DNA of 64,000 nt from CAWAND01 sp963783335 (GTDB lineage Bacteria > Chloroflexota > Anaerolineae > Anaerolineales > E44-bin32). Below are positions 7,935 to 17,271 of the stretch, piece by piece. The notes under the pieces were generated by a model, which saw only the letters and a list, made by a program, of their open reading frames with translations, had not been told where the DNA came from and ran no database searches. The stretch is from positions 1-64,000 of the forward strand of contig CAWAND010000008.1 in the NCBI GenBank assembly GCA_963783335.1, read 5' to 3'. The number at the start of each line of letters is the position of its first letter. Position 1 is the first letter of the stretch. A program made the position numbers and the translations under genes.

Positions 7935-9599
7935 TCAAGCCGCCGGGGGCTCGCCTTCAGCGGTGTAGAACTCATCCTGCTTGAGCCTTTCTTCGGGCAG
8001 GAACAAGGTCAGGAACAGCGCCAGCCCAGCGAAAATCACACCCAGCAGGAAGATCTCCTGCATCGACCCCGCCAGCGCATTCTGGACGTCGTGGATAAAC
8101 GCCTGGTACATCTGAGCGGCTTGATCTCCCCCGAGGGCGGTGAAGGCGGATTGGGCGGCCGCCTGCCCGTTGGCATTGATCAGCCCCTGGGGATCCAGCA
8201 GGGCCTGACGCTGATCAGGGGGCAGACTCTGCAGTGCCTGGGCCAGCGGCGCACTCATCTGAGCGCGGAATTTATCGGAAAAGGCACTCACCAACACCGT
8301 GCCCATGATCGGCGTGGCGATGATTCCCCCCAGGGAACGCACAAACTGCTGGGCCGAGTTGACAACGCCCATCATGCGATAAGGAAACTCATTTTGAACA
8401 GCCACGTTCAACAGCGGCAGGATCGATCCGATTCCCAGGCCCATGACGAGCATGTTGCGGACCACGGTCCACGGCTGCGTGGAGGCATCCATTTGCGTCA
8501 GCAGGGCCATCCCGATCAGCGCCAGAAGCGACCCGAAGATCGCCTGCAGCTTGTATCGTCCGGTTCGGCTGATCAGGTAGCCGCCCACGACGCTGCCGGT
8601 GATGAAACTAAGCATCATCGGCGTCAGGATCTGTCCGGACGCCTGCGCCGACTCGCCCATGGCGCCTTGGACGAACAGCGGCAAGAAGGCGATGCTGCCG
8701 AACATGCCCATGGAAATGAAGAAGCCCACCGCGTTGGTGGTGGTGAAGACGCGATTGCGGAACAGCTCGGGAGGGATGATGGGCGCCACGGCCCGCCTTT
8801 CAACCCACACGAATCCGGCCAGCAAGATCACAGAAAGGGTCACAAGCCCCACAATCTGAGGTGAGGCCCAGGGATAGGTCGATCCGGCCCAAGTGAAGGC
8901 CAACAGGAGCGGGATCAAGCCCGCCGCCAGGACCGTGCTCCCCAGCCAATCCACGTGCCGTGATTCCTCAGTGCGCACACTCGGGAGGGCATACAAAACG
9001 GCCCCCAGCGCCGCCAGGGCCACGGGCAGGTTGATGTAGAAGATCCAGCGCCAGCCCCAGGTATCGGTAATCCAGCCGCCCATGGTCGGTCCGACGATGC
9101 TGGCCAATCCGAACACCGACGAGATCACACCCATCCAACGGCCGCGTTCGCGCGGGTTGAAGATGTCCCCGATCGTCGCTCGCGGCATGCTCAGCATCGC
9201 CCCGGCTCCCAGGCCTTGGAATGCCCTGGCGATGATCAACTGGGGCATGGTTTGGACCATTCCCGAGCCCATCGAGCCCAGGATGAACAGACCCAAACCC
9301 AGGGCATAGAATGGTTTACGGCCGTAGATGTCCGACAGCTTGCCGTAGATCGGGACCGTGACGGCCGAGGCCATCATGTACGCGGTAAACACCCAGGCGT
9401 ACAGATTGAAACCCTGCAAGTCTCCGATGATGACCGGCATGGCCGTGGCCACGATGGTCTGATCCAATGCCGAGAAGAACATCGTGATCAACACGGCCCC
9501 CAACGCCCACCAGCGGCGCGAGCCGACGATCTGATTGGTCTTCTGCACACCTTCGGACTTGAACGCCAGTCTTCGGCGGACTTGATCTGTACTCGCCAC
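7935..9599 (-). CDS. DHA2-family (EmrB/QacA-type) drug exporter
   Basis: This is a 554-residue MFS permease, probably with 14 membrane segments, that uses the proton gradient to export drugs. Motifs include FFSALDQTIVATAMPVI (D1), GKLSDIYGRKPFYALG (motif A), RAFQGLGAGAML and SIVGPTMGGWI (motif C). The GTG at 9599 is chosen because GGAGGT stands five bases before it; the open frame reaches 9710, but that extension has no membrane or conserved character. The C-terminal 150 residues contain a long loop followed by a final membrane segment. Confidence 0.9.
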   Translation of the reverse strand: MASTDQVRRRLAFKSEGVQKTNQIVGSRRWWALGAVLITMFFSALDQTIVATAMPVIIGDLQGFNLYAWVFTAYMMASAVTVPIYGKLSDIYGRKPFYALGLGLFILGSMGSGMVQTMPQLIIARAFQGLGAGAMLSMPRATIGDIFNPRERGRWMGVISSVFGLASIVGPTMGGWITDTWGWRWIFYINLPVALAALGAVLYALPSVRTEESRHVDWLGSTVLAAGLIPLLLAFTWAGSTYPWASPQIVGLVTLSVILLAGFVWVERRAVAPIIPPELFRNRVFTTTNAVGFFISMGMFGSIAFLPLFVQGAMGESAQASGQILTPMMLSFITGSVVGGYLISRTGRYKLQAIFGSLLALIGMALLTQMDASTQPWTVVRNMLVMGLGIGSILPLLNVAVQNEFPYRMMGVVNSAQQFVRSLGGIIATPIMGTVLVSAFSDKFRAQMSAPLAQALQSLPPDQRQALLDPQGLINANGQAAAQSAFTALGGDQAAQMYQAFIHDVQNALAGSMQEIFLLGVIFAGLALFLTLFLPEERLKQDEFYTAEGEPPAA

Positions 9600-9924
9600 G
9601 CGCGACCTCCGACATGGGAAACCGGCCGTCCCGATGGCTGCCAAACGAAAGCCCGCCGGATGGATCCCGGCGGACTGACAACTCCCGGGGGAAGGCCTCG
9701 CCTCAATCATTCAAGGCGACTTAACCATTAGCTGGGCTAATCTATCACATCCGGTAGAAGAGCGTCAAGGGGGAGATGGCACGCGCTGCGCACCGCGAGA
9801 CGTACCCCGGGGCATGAGCCGAGCAGATCTTGGTGGGGGTGTGCGCCAGAACCTGATTTTGCGAGCCACGACCCCTTACATGTCATTGCGAGCCGGCGGC
9901 AGCCGGCGTGGCAATCGTTTTGTT
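9600..9924. other. intergenic region, 325 bp
   Basis: This region lies between the DHA2 exporter start and the DUF72 gene end. It holds the exporter's ribosome-binding site, an AT-richer stretch near 9720-9750 likely to carry its promoter, and a short interspersed repeat at 9881-9917. I see no gene. Confidence 0.6.
9881..9917. repeat. TGTCATTGCGAG-type interspersed repeat, partial copy
   Basis: The copy starts TGTCATTGCGAG, continues with the imperfect inverted GC-rich arm GCCGGCGGCAGCCGGC, and ends GGCAATCG. The same head and the GCAATCG element occur at 14319-14435. Such short palindromic elements are common between genes in several bacterial phyla. Confidence 0.6.
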
Positions 9925-10695
9925 TCAGACCCCCTCAGCCAGCAAATCTCGCAGCGTGCTGATCGTGTCCAGGCTTTGCCCCCGATAGTGGTTGTTGGCG
10001 TAGACCAGGGTCACCCCGGTCTCAGACTCGAGCTGCCGCAGGCGCGGCAGCCACTCGCTCAGTTCCTGTGCACTGTAGCTGTAGTTGTATCGCTCCCAGG
10101 CTTCCTCATGCTTCCACCACTTGTCGTAGTTGCGACCGTGAAAGCGCACATAGCCCACCGGGCCCGTCGCCCTGACCACCGGCGGCATCAGGCTCTTGAA
10201 TTGCGGTTCGTCTACTGCGCAGAATCCGATTTGCAGCTCCTCCAGGAGCTCAAAAGTCGACTCGTCAAGCCAGCTGCGATTGCGAAACTCAACCACCAAG
10301 GGGATCTCCGCCAACCCTTGGCGCAGCTTGACCAAGTAGTCGCGGTTGACCTCATCGGCGCTGAAAGCGTAGGGAAACTGGGCCAGGACACAGGCCAACT
10401 TGCCACCTTCAGCGAGGGGCGACACTCCATGGGCGAAGGCCTCAAAGTCGGGAGCCTTTCGATCGTGGGTCAGACTCCGATGTGCCTTGACGGCGAACTG
10501 GAAGCCATCCGGCGTGCGTTCGACCCACCCTCGGACTGTGCGCTCTCCAGGGACACGGTAGTAGGTGACATTGACTTCGAGCGTGTCGACCTTTTCAGCG
10601 ATATGGGGCAGCCAGTCGCGCTTGGCCAAACCCTGGGGGTAGACGGGCCCCACCCAGTCATCGTACGACCAACCGGAAACACCGAAGCTGATCAA
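9925..10695 (-). CDS. DUF72 (YecE-like) TIM-barrel protein
   Basis: This 256-residue protein belongs to the DUF72 family of unknown biochemical role. Signatures are the N-terminus FGVSGWSYDDWVGPVYP, LEVNVTYYRVP, FQFAVKAHRSLTHDR, LVVEFRNRSW and YVRFHGRNYDKWW, in the usual order. It overlaps the upstream alcohol dehydrogenase by four bases (ATGA), so the two are cotranslated. The partner does not clarify its function. Confidence 0.9.
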   Translation of the reverse strand: MISFGVSGWSYDDWVGPVYPQGLAKRDWLPHIAEKVDTLEVNVTYYRVPGERTVRGWVERTPDGFQFAVKAHRSLTHDRKAPDFEAFAHGVSPLAEGGKLACVLAQFPYAFSADEVNRDYLVKLRQGLAEIPLVVEFRNRSWLDESTFELLEELQIGFCAVDEPQFKSLMPPVVRATGPVGYVRFHGRNYDKWWKHEEAWERYNYSYSAQELSEWLPRLRQLESETGVTLVYANNHYRGQSLDTISTLRDLLAEGV

Positions 10696-11687
10696 GGTTG
10701 AAGCACCGCTGCCCCGTCAATGCGACTGTGCTTGAGGTCTTCCAGGGCCTGATTAGCATCCGCCAGAGAATACATCTTGACGGTTGGCTTGATGGGAATC
10801 TCAGCCGCCAGGGACAGAAATTCATCCCCGTCTTGCCGGGTGAGGTTGGTCACGCTGCGCAAGGTGCGCTCGCCGTAGATCAAATCATAGCCGAATTCGG
10901 GAATCGGGCTCATGTGGATGGCGTTGATCGCCAGGGTCCCCCCCGGCCTGAGCTTGGCCAGCATTTTGGGAACCAGGGTCCCGACGGGCGCAAAAGTGAC
11001 GATCCGATCGAGGGGATGCGGCGGCTCATCGTCGGCGCCGCCGGCCCATTCCGCCCCCAGCTGGAGGGCGAGCTCCCGGTGATTCTCACTCCGGGTGAAG
11101 ACGCTTACCGGGCAACCCCAGTAGCGGGCCACCTGAATCGCCAGGTGCGCGCTGGCGCCAAATCCCGCCAGGCCCAGCCTCTCGCCGGGCTGAAGCTCAG
11201 ACTGGCGAAGAGAACGGTAGCCGATGATACCGGCGCAAAGCAGGGGGGCGGCGGTTTCATCATCCAGGCTCTGGGGGAGGTGCAGAGCGTATTCCGCCGA
11301 CGCCAGCATCGCTTCCGCATAGCCGCCGTCGACATCGAAGCCGGTGAACCGGGCCTCAGGGCATAGGTTCTCCTGGCCCCTTCGGCAGAACTCACAGGTG
11401 CCGTCAGCGTCATACAGCCAAGGAACGCCCACCCGGTCTCCGACCTGCCAGCCCTCAACCCCTTCGCCTAGCGCCTCCACATGGCCGACGACCTGATGGC
11501 CAGGTGTGACCGGCAGAGACGGTGGGTGGATGTCGCCTTCCACCGTATGCAAGTCTGTGTGACAGATGCCGCACAGCTGGACCTTGAGAAGCATCTGCCC
11601 ACGCGACGGTTCAGGGCGCTGCAGGTCGACCACCTCCAGCGGATGCTCTTCGATCGGCGCCTGATGGGTGAGGCGGACGGCACGCAC
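10692..11687 (-). CDS. zinc-dependent alcohol dehydrogenase family protein
   Basis: This 331-residue medium-chain dehydrogenase has a GroES-like N-terminal domain and a Rossmann C-terminal domain. The catalytic zinc site is visible in LCGICHTDLH and PVTPGHQVVGH. The structural zinc lobe reads DGTCEFCRRGQENLC, with three cysteines and Asp/Gly where the first cysteine normally stands, as in one subgroup of the family. The nucleotide-binding stretch is GLAGFGASAHLAIQVA. The substrate is probably a simple alcohol or aldehyde and cannot be fixed from sequence. It forms an operon with the DUF72 gene. Confidence 0.88.
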   Translation of the reverse strand: MRAVRLTHQAPIEEHPLEVVDLQRPEPSRGQMLLKVQLCGICHTDLHTVEGDIHPPSLPVTPGHQVVGHVEALGEGVEGWQVGDRVGVPWLYDADGTCEFCRRGQENLCPEARFTGFDVDGGYAEAMLASAEYALHLPQSLDDETAAPLLCAGIIGYRSLRQSELQPGERLGLAGFGASAHLAIQVARYWGCPVSVFTRSENHRELALQLGAEWAGGADDEPPHPLDRIVTFAPVGTLVPKMLAKLRPGGTLAINAIHMSPIPEFGYDLIYGERTLRSVTNLTRQDGDEFLSLAAEIPIKPTVKMYSLADANQALEDLKHSRIDGAAVLQP

Positions 11688-11717
11688 TTCGAATGGCCTT
11701 TCAACTTTGACGGCGCG

Positions 11718-12821
11718 CTAGGCCTTGGCAGTGGCCCCCTTGCCCTTGCCGGCGATAAACGCTTCGGTCTTGTCGCGCGCCACCGAATCCGGGTACTGCT
11801 CCGGGGGGCTCTTCATGAAATAAGACGCCGGCGCCAGCAGGGGGCCCGACAGGCCGCGGTCAAGCGCCAGTTTGGCACAGCGCACGGCGTCGATGACCAC
11901 GCCGGCCGAATTGGGGGAGTCCCACACTTCGAGTTTGAGCTCGAGGTTGAGCGGCACGTCGCCGAAGGTGGTGCCTTCCATCCGGATGTAGCACCACTTG
12001 CGGTCGGTCAGCCAGGGCACATAGTCGCTCGGGCCAACATGGATATCTTTCTCATCCATCTTGTAGGGCAGCAGGCTGGTCACGGCCTGGGTCTTGGAAA
12101 TCTTCTTCGACTCCAAGCGCTCACGCTCGAGCATGTTGAAGAAATCGGTGTTGCCGCCGAAGTTGAGCTGGTAGGTGTGATCCATCTTCACGCCGCGATC
12201 GTTGAACAGTGACGTCAGCACGCGGTGGGTGATGGTGGCGCCAACCTGGCTCTTAATGTCATCACCGATGATGGGCAGATTGCGCTCTTTGAACCGCCCG
12301 GCCCAGTAGTCGGAGCTGGCGATGAACACCGGGATGCAGTTCACCAGTGCGCAGCCCGCCTCCAGCACCTGCTCAACATACCATTTGGTGGCCATCTCGG
12401 AGCCCACCGGTAGGTAGTTGATGACGACGTCGGTCTTGGTTTCCTTCAGAATCCCCACGATGTCGTCCGTGGGTCCAGGCGCCTTCTCAACCATCTGCGA
12501 CAGGTACTTGCCGATGCCGTCGTGTGTCATGCCGCGGTGGACGGGGATACCGAGTTCCGGCACGTCGGTGAACTTGACCGTGTTGTTGGGGAAAGCGAAG
12601 ATCGCCTCCCCCAAATCTTTGCCGACCTTGGTCTTCACCACGTCGAAAGCCGCCGAAAACTCGATGTCATGAATGTGGTACCCGCCCAAATCGACGTGCA
12701 TCAGGCCCGGGACCTTGTCGTTGGGCTTGGCGTTCTTGTAATACTCAACGCCCTGCACCAGGGATGATGCGCAGTTGCCCACGCCTATGATAGCGACCCG
12801 AACCTTCTTCTTGGCTGGCAT
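11718..12821 (-). CDS. ino1: inositol-3-phosphate synthase (actinobacterial type)
   Basis: This 367-residue NAD-dependent enzyme converts glucose 6-phosphate to inositol 3-phosphate for inositol lipids or compatible solutes. The N-terminus VRVAIIGVGNCASSLVQGVEYY is the short bacterial INO1 form. Other family stretches are VINYLPVGSE, NCIPVFIASS, GDDIKSQVGATITHR and NFGGNTDFFNM. The length equals that of actinobacterial homologues. It is followed by the short gap to the dehydrogenase, so it may head that transcript. In Chloroflexota it would support phosphatidylinositol-type lipids (inference). Confidence 0.95.
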   Translation of the reverse strand: MPAKKKVRVAIIGVGNCASSLVQGVEYYKNAKPNDKVPGLMHVDLGGYHIHDIEFSAAFDVVKTKVGKDLGEAIFAFPNNTVKFTDVPELGIPVHRGMTHDGIGKYLSQMVEKAPGPTDDIVGILKETKTDVVINYLPVGSEMATKWYVEQVLEAGCALVNCIPVFIASSDYWAGRFKERNLPIIGDDIKSQVGATITHRVLTSLFNDRGVKMDHTYQLNFGGNTDFFNMLERERLESKKISKTQAVTSLLPYKMDEKDIHVGPSDYVPWLTDRKWCYIRMEGTTFGDVPLNLELKLEVWDSPNSAGVVIDAVRCAKLALDRGLSGPLLAPASYFMKSPPEQYPDSVARDKTEAFIAGKGKGATAKA

Positions 12822-12938
12822 GCATGCCTCCTCGCTCAGAATGCCGCCGCCACCGTCTCAAGCGGTCGATGCGGCGGAAAGCCCATTGTAACTTGTCCGC
12901 CGGGGTCCCTGTGCTAAAATCGGTCGAAAGGACACCCC

Positions 12939-14220
12939 ATGGCGGGATCTACAGCCCCATTGACTTCAGATCGGCAACTTGATCGGCTGCTTGAAATCAG
13001 CCGAATTCTGTCTTCGAACTCTCGACTTGCCTCCTCTGCTGCAGTCGATCGTTGACCTGGCGTGTGAACTCACACGAAGCCAGGCCGCGTCCATCCTCCT
13101 GTATCACGCGGACACCGACGAACTCCGATTTGAAGCCGCCACCGGCCAACAGCGCGAAAGCATGAAAGAGATCAGCGTTCCGCTGGATTCGTCGGTGGCA
13201 GGCTGGATATTCGGCAACGCCCTGCCGCTGGTCATTAAGGACGCCGAGACCGACAAGCGGGTGTACCGGGAGGTCGATCGGGCATTAAAGTTCGAGACCC
13301 GCTCCATTCTGGGCGTGCCGCTGATGGTCAAGCAGGAGCCCATCGGGGTCATCGAGGCAGTCAATAAGCTCGACGAAAGGCATTATACCGAAGATGACCT
13401 GGCGGTACTCGAAGCCCTGGCAGCCCAGGCGGCCATCGCCATCGAGAACGCCCAGCTTCTCAGTCAGCTCAAACAGGCCAACGCAGAGCTGACCCGCCTG
13501 GATCGGATGAAGTCAGATTTCATCGCCATCGCCTCCCACGAGCTCCGAACACCGCTGGGCTTGATCTTGGGTCATGCGACCTTCATCAAGGATTTCGTCC
13601 CCGACAAGTATCAAGAGCAGATGGAAGTCATCATCCGCAGCGCACTGCGGCTGAAGGAAATCATCGAGGACATGTCGGCCATCGCGCATCGGGATCAGGG
13701 ACAATCACGCGTCCGCCGGCAAAGCTTCTCGGTGTCTGATCTGATAGAAACCGTCTCCGGCCGATTCATGCCAACCGCCAAGAACAAGAAGATCGAACTG
13801 AGCTACGATGTCCCGCCGGATGATGACTTGAAGGTAGAAGGTGACAAAGAGAAGATCGACATCGTCCTGACCAATCTGGTGCGAAACGCCCTCGCCTTCA
13901 CGGACGAGGGCGGCCAAGTCGGGATCAAGGCCGAGGAGTCGGGCGGGTACGTGCAGGTCTTCGTGGTGGATACAGGCATTGGAATTCCGGCCAGTGAAAT
14001 GGAGCGCGTTTTTGAGCGCTTCTACCAGGTGGAGTCGCACCTGACCCGGAAGCACGGGGGCATGGGCCTTGGCCTGTCAATCGCCAAGGCGATGGTCGAG
14101 ATGCACAACGGCCAGATCTGGTGTGAGAGCAAGGAGGGCGTGGGCAGCCTTTTCTGTTTTACCTTGCCGGCAAACGAGGAACATGCCGAGGCTGCCGCCC
14201 GCGTTTTCAAGAGCACCTGA
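12939..14220 (+). CDS. GAF-domain sensor histidine kinase, one-base insertion near 5' end
   Basis: The natural start is the ATG at 12939 with AGGA upstream, giving RQLDRLLEISRILSS. One extra A near 13017 then breaks the frame. Removing it yields SSTLDLPPLLQSIVDLACELT and a 426-residue protein. Domains are a GAF (about 35-175), a short coiled linker, HisKA with SHELRTPL, and HATPase with NLVRNALAF, DTGIGIP and GMGLGLSIAKAMVEMH. There is no membrane segment, so it is cytosolic. No response regulator adjoins it. A perfect Rex-type palindrome follows 33 bp after the stop. Confidence 0.88.
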
Positions 14221-14253
14221 GCCAGACCCCCTTCCGACCCCCACCTTTTCAGT

Positions 14254-14271
14254 TTGTGAAATCCTTCACAA
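14254..14271. promoter_or_regulatory. perfect Rex-type palindrome (site A)
   Basis: TTGTGAA-ATCC-TTCACAA matches the Rex consensus fully. It lies downstream of the kinase gene and about 235 bp before tRNA-Pro, so the target is unclear. It also fits the CRP/FNR form TGTGA-N6-TCACA. Confidence 0.7.
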
Positions 14272-14318
14272 GATGATCGCACCGATCGGGGCGGCGGACG
14301 CAGATCCCCGCCCCTCAG

Positions 14319-14435
14319 TGTCATGGCGAGGCGGCGTGAGCCGCCGAAGCAATCGTTCCGTCCTTAGATCTCCAAAAGTTTGCTTGGCTCGCTCCCCCAA
14401 ACAAACCTTGGGGCAAGCGCTCGCTTGCAATGACA
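14319..14435. repeat. MITE-like interspersed repeat with terminal inverted repeats
   Basis: The element starts TGTCATGGCGAG and ends CTTGCAATGACA. These ends are imperfect inverted repeats about 117 bp apart. It carries the internal CGAAGCAATCG element also present near 9911. It codes for nothing and resembles the TCATTGCGAG family of non-autonomous repeats. Confidence 0.6.
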
Positions 14436-14505
14436 TGGGCGACTGAGCGCTCGGCTTTCGCCGCTCCTTGTTCCCCTCCCTCTCCTCGTTTATAATTCGC
14501 GCATT

Positions 14506-14579
14506 CGGGGCGTGGCTCAGCCCGGTAGAGCGCACGGTTCGGGTCCGTGAGGTCCCCGGTTCAAATCCGGGCGCCCCGA
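14506..14579 (+). tRNA. tRNA-Pro (anticodon CGG)
   Basis: A full cloverleaf folds: acceptor CGGGGCG/CGCCCCG starting with C1 as in proline tRNAs, D stem GCTC/GAGC, anticodon stem CACGG/CCGTG with loop TTCGGGT, T stem CCCGG/CCGGG with TTCAAAT. It reads CCG. The discriminator is A and CCA is not encoded. Confidence 0.97.
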
Positions 14580-14584
14580 CACGC

Positions 14585-14613
14585 AAACGGGCTGCCATGA
14601 TGGCAGCCCGTTT
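14585..14613 (+). terminator. terminator after tRNA-Pro
   Basis: A perfect 13-bp stem AAACGGGCTGCCA / TGGCAGCCCGTTT with a TGA loop begins five bases after the tRNA. Confidence 0.85.
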
Positions 14614-14637
14614 GGCTTGCCAGGTGTTCGCCTCGCT

Positions 14638-14655
14638 TTGTGAAGTCTGGCACAA
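14638..14655. promoter_or_regulatory. imperfect Rex-type palindrome (site B)
   Basis: TTGTGAA-GTCT-GGCACAA keeps the left half exactly and five of seven bases of the right. It lies 25 bp after the tRNA-Pro terminator and 360 bp before the malic enzyme start. Confidence 0.45.
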
Positions 14656-14814
14656 ATCAGGGCGAGGGCCGAACGCGATCATCAGCAACCGCCTCGCGTC
14701 GAGGCGGGAGATCTGAGACGAATCAAACTGGGACTAGGTAGCTATTGCCGGTCAGCAAAGTGCGGGTACAATTCCCAACGTCGTTACTTGGCCGCAAGGT
14801 CAATGTCGCGACCG

Positions 14815-14855
14815 CCCTCGGGCTTGCCCCCCTCAAGTCCGAGGGTGTTTCTTTT
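14815..14855 (+). terminator. strong intrinsic terminator without an obvious upstream gene
   Basis: The 12-bp stem CCCTCGGGCTTG / CAAGTCCGAGGG (one G-U pair), with a CCCCCCT loop, is followed by TGTTTCTTTT. It stands 160 bp upstream of the malic enzyme gene, in the sense to end a plus-strand transcript. Confidence 0.8.
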
Positions 14856-15015
14856 GTGCCGAAAGGCGCGCTTCAGCATGACATTCCTACCCTGCCCGCC
14901 ACCCCCATCGGCTCTAACATAGACCCATCCGCAACGCTTGCGCCTGCGCCGGTGTTTCCTGATTGAGGGAAGCACCGCGCCCTGCAGATAGGTCTATTCC
15001 AAGGAGCACGCCGTC

Positions 15016-17271
15016 ATGGCCGTAACCCGTGAAGAAGCACTCGAATATCACCGCGGCGGGAGGCCGGGCAAGATCGAAATCGCCCCGACCAAGCCGCTCG
15101 TATCACAGCGTGACCTTTCGCTCGCCTACACGCCCGGTGTGGCCGAGCCTGTCCTCGAAATCGAGAAGAACCCTCTGGCGGCCTACGAGTTCACCGCCAA
15201 GGGCAACCTGGTCGGCGTGGTATCCAATGGAACGGCTATATTGGGCCTTGGGGATCGCGGCCCGCTGGCTTCCAAGCCGGTCATGGAAGGCAAAGGCGTC
15301 CTCTTCAAGAACTTTGCCGATATCGACGTCTTTGACATCGAACTTGATGCCCGCGATCCAGACCAGCTGGTAGAGATCGTGGCCGCCCTGGCGCCAACCT
15401 TCGGCGGGATCAATCTGGAGGACATCAAAGCCCCGGAGTGCTTCTACGTCGAGCGCACCCTGAAAGAACGGCTGGACATACCCGTATTCCATGACGATCA
15501 ACACGGCACGGCCATCATCACTGGGGCGGCCTTGTTGAACGCCGTTGAGATCATCGGGAAAGATATGAGCCAGCTTCGGGTGGTCGTCTCAGGCGCCGGA
15601 GCTTCGGCACTGTCTTGCAGCGATCTCGCCGTCCGCCTGGGCGTCAAGCAGGAGAACATCCTGCTGGTGGACTCCAAGGGCGTCGTTTACAAAGGGCGCG
15701 AGGAGGGGATGAATGAATACAAAGCCCGCTTCGCAGCCGACACCGACGCCCGGACCCTGGCCGACGCCGTGCGGGACGCCGACGTCTTTTACGGCCTGTC
15801 GGTCGCCGATGTTCTGACAGCGGACATGGTTAGAACCATGGCCGATCGTCCGCTCATCTTCGCCATGGCCAATCCCGATCCTGAGATCAAATATGAAGTC
15901 GCCAAGGAGGCACGGCCGGATGCCTTGGTGGCCACCGGTCGAAGCGACTATCCCAACCAGATCAACAACGTGCTCGGCTTCCCGTTTATCTTTCGCGGGG
16001 CCCTGGATGTTCGGGCTACGGCCATTAATGAGGAGATGAAGATCGCCGCCTCACATGCCCTGGCTGACCTGGCCAAGCAGGACGTGCCTGACAGCGTCCT
16101 GCGGGCCTACGGCCTGACCAGCTTGAAGTTCGGGGAAGGGTACTTCATCCCCAAGCCGCTCGATCCGCGCGTGCTCCTGTATGAGGCCCCGGCCGTAGCC
16201 AAGGCAGCCATGAAATCCGGCGTTGCCCGAATGGACATCGACACTGAAGCCTATCGCGAGCATTTGGCCCTGCGTCGAGGCCAGGGAGAATACGTCCGTC
16301 ACTTCATCATGAACCGCGCCCGCCAGGCGCCCAAGCGGGTCGTGTTCGGAGAAGGCGAGCATACCAAGATCCTGCGCGCAGCCGCTCGTGTGGCCGAAGA
16401 AGGTATTGGCCATCCCATCTTGCTCGGGCGCAAACAGGTCATCTCCGAGAAGATTCATGAGCTCGGCCTGGACATGGATGTCCAGGTCATCGATCCAGCC
16501 GCATCTGACAAGCTGCAGGAGTACGCGGACGGCTACTACCAGATTCGCGTTCGCAAGGGTATGACGCGTGAGAGCGCCAGGCGCCGCACTCTGTCACCCA
16601 ACATCTTCGGTCCGATGATGGTCCGTCAGGGCGACGCCGATGCGTTCGTCTCCGGGCTGACCTACGATTACCCGGAGGTCATCAAACCGGCGCTGGAGAT
16701 CTTCCACACCCGGCCCGGCGCTGAACGGGCCGCCGGCGTGTACCTGATGATCGTGGACAATCGTGTGTATGTGTTCAGCGATGCCACAGTGAATATTGAC
16801 CCCTCATCGGAGGACCTGGCCGAAATCGCCATTCTGGCGGCCGACTTCGCCCGCCAGCTGGAGATCGAGCCCCGCGTGGCGATGCTTTCCTTTTCCAACT
16901 TTGGCAGCACTCGCCATCCGCTGACCGACAAGGTCCGTAAGGCCGTGGCTTTGGTCAAGAACAAGCGCCCCGACCTGGCCGTGGACGGTGAAATGCAAGC
17001 GGACACGGCGGTTGTCCCCTCGTTGGTGGACGAGCGCTACGCCTTCAGTTTGGTGCGGGACGCCAACGTGCTGGTCTTCCCATCGCTGGAATCGGCCAAC
17101 GTAGCGTACAAGCTGCTTTCCCGCCTGGGAAAGGCACGCGCCATTGGGCCCATTCTGGTCGGAATTGGGGCGCCGGTGCATGTGCTTCAAACCGGAGACG
17201 ATGTTGATGACATCGTGCACATGGCCGCCGTGGCAGTGATGGATTCGCAGCTTCGAGACAAGGATGCGTAA
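15016..17271 (+). CDS. maeB: NADP-dependent malic enzyme (MaeB type, with phosphotransacetylase-like domain)
   Basis: This 751-residue enzyme decarboxylates malate to pyruvate with reduction of NAD(P). The malic domain shows LSLAYTPGVAEP, DIKAPECFYVE and FHDDQHGTAIITGAALLNA. The NAD(P) domain has VVVSGAGASALSC. From about residue 425 a phosphotransacetylase-like domain follows (RVVFGEGEHTKILRAA, GEMQADTAV, VFPSLESANVAYKL), the normal MaeB architecture, usually regulatory. Start context is AAGGAGC upstream of ATG. It ends 253 bp before tRNA-Arg. Upstream lie a terminator and a Rex-like site, so redox control is possible but unproven. Confidence 0.95.
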   Translation: MAVTREEALEYHRGGRPGKIEIAPTKPLVSQRDLSLAYTPGVAEPVLEIEKNPLAAYEFTAKGNLVGVVSNGTAILGLGDRGPLASKPVMEGKGVLFKNFADIDVFDIELDARDPDQLVEIVAALAPTFGGINLEDIKAPECFYVERTLKERLDIPVFHDDQHGTAIITGAALLNAVEIIGKDMSQLRVVVSGAGASALSCSDLAVRLGVKQENILLVDSKGVVYKGREEGMNEYKARFAADTDARTLADAVRDADVFYGLSVADVLTADMVRTMADRPLIFAMANPDPEIKYEVAKEARPDALVATGRSDYPNQINNVLGFPFIFRGALDVRATAINEEMKIAASHALADLAKQDVPDSVLRAYGLTSLKFGEGYFIPKPLDPRVLLYEAPAVAKAAMKSGVARMDIDTEAYREHLALRRGQGEYVRHFIMNRARQAPKRVVFGEGEHTKILRAAARVAEEGIGHPILLGRKQVISEKIHELGLDMDVQVIDPAASDKLQEYADGYYQIRVRKGMTRESARRRTLSPNIFGPMMVRQGDADAFVSGLTYDYPEVIKPALEIFHTRPGAERAAGVYLMIVDNRVYVFSDATVNIDPSSEDLAEIAILAADFARQLEIEPRVAMLSFSNFGSTRHPLTDKVRKAVALVKNKRPDLAVDGEMQADTAVVPSLVDERYAFSLVRDANVLVFPSLESANVAYKLLSRLGKARAIGPILVGIGAPVHVLQTGDDVDDIVHMAAVAVMDSQLRDKDA

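Larger units (their letters stand above)
14614..15015 (+). other. 402-bp region before malic enzyme, possible small RNA or leader
   Basis: The region contains a Rex-like site (14638), a hairpin CCGCCTCG-CGT-CGAGGCGG near 14690-14708, a tRNA-like T-arm fragment near 14760-14775, and a strong intrinsic terminator (14815-14855) with no gene in front of it. An open frame at 14745-14966 crosses the terminator and looks accidental. A small RNA or an attenuated malic enzyme leader would explain the terminator. I cannot match a known riboswitch. Confidence 0.35.

Noticed and set aside
14266..14688. Open frame of 140 codons antisense to tRNA-Pro
   Set aside because: Its peptide (GFEPGTSRTRTVRSTGLSH) is the well-known artefact of translating a tRNA gene backwards, and it covers the repeat and terminator.
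14735..14800. Possible third tRNA before the malic enzyme gene
   Set aside because: A T-arm-like fragment is visible but no acceptor or D stem can be paired, so no tRNA gene is called.
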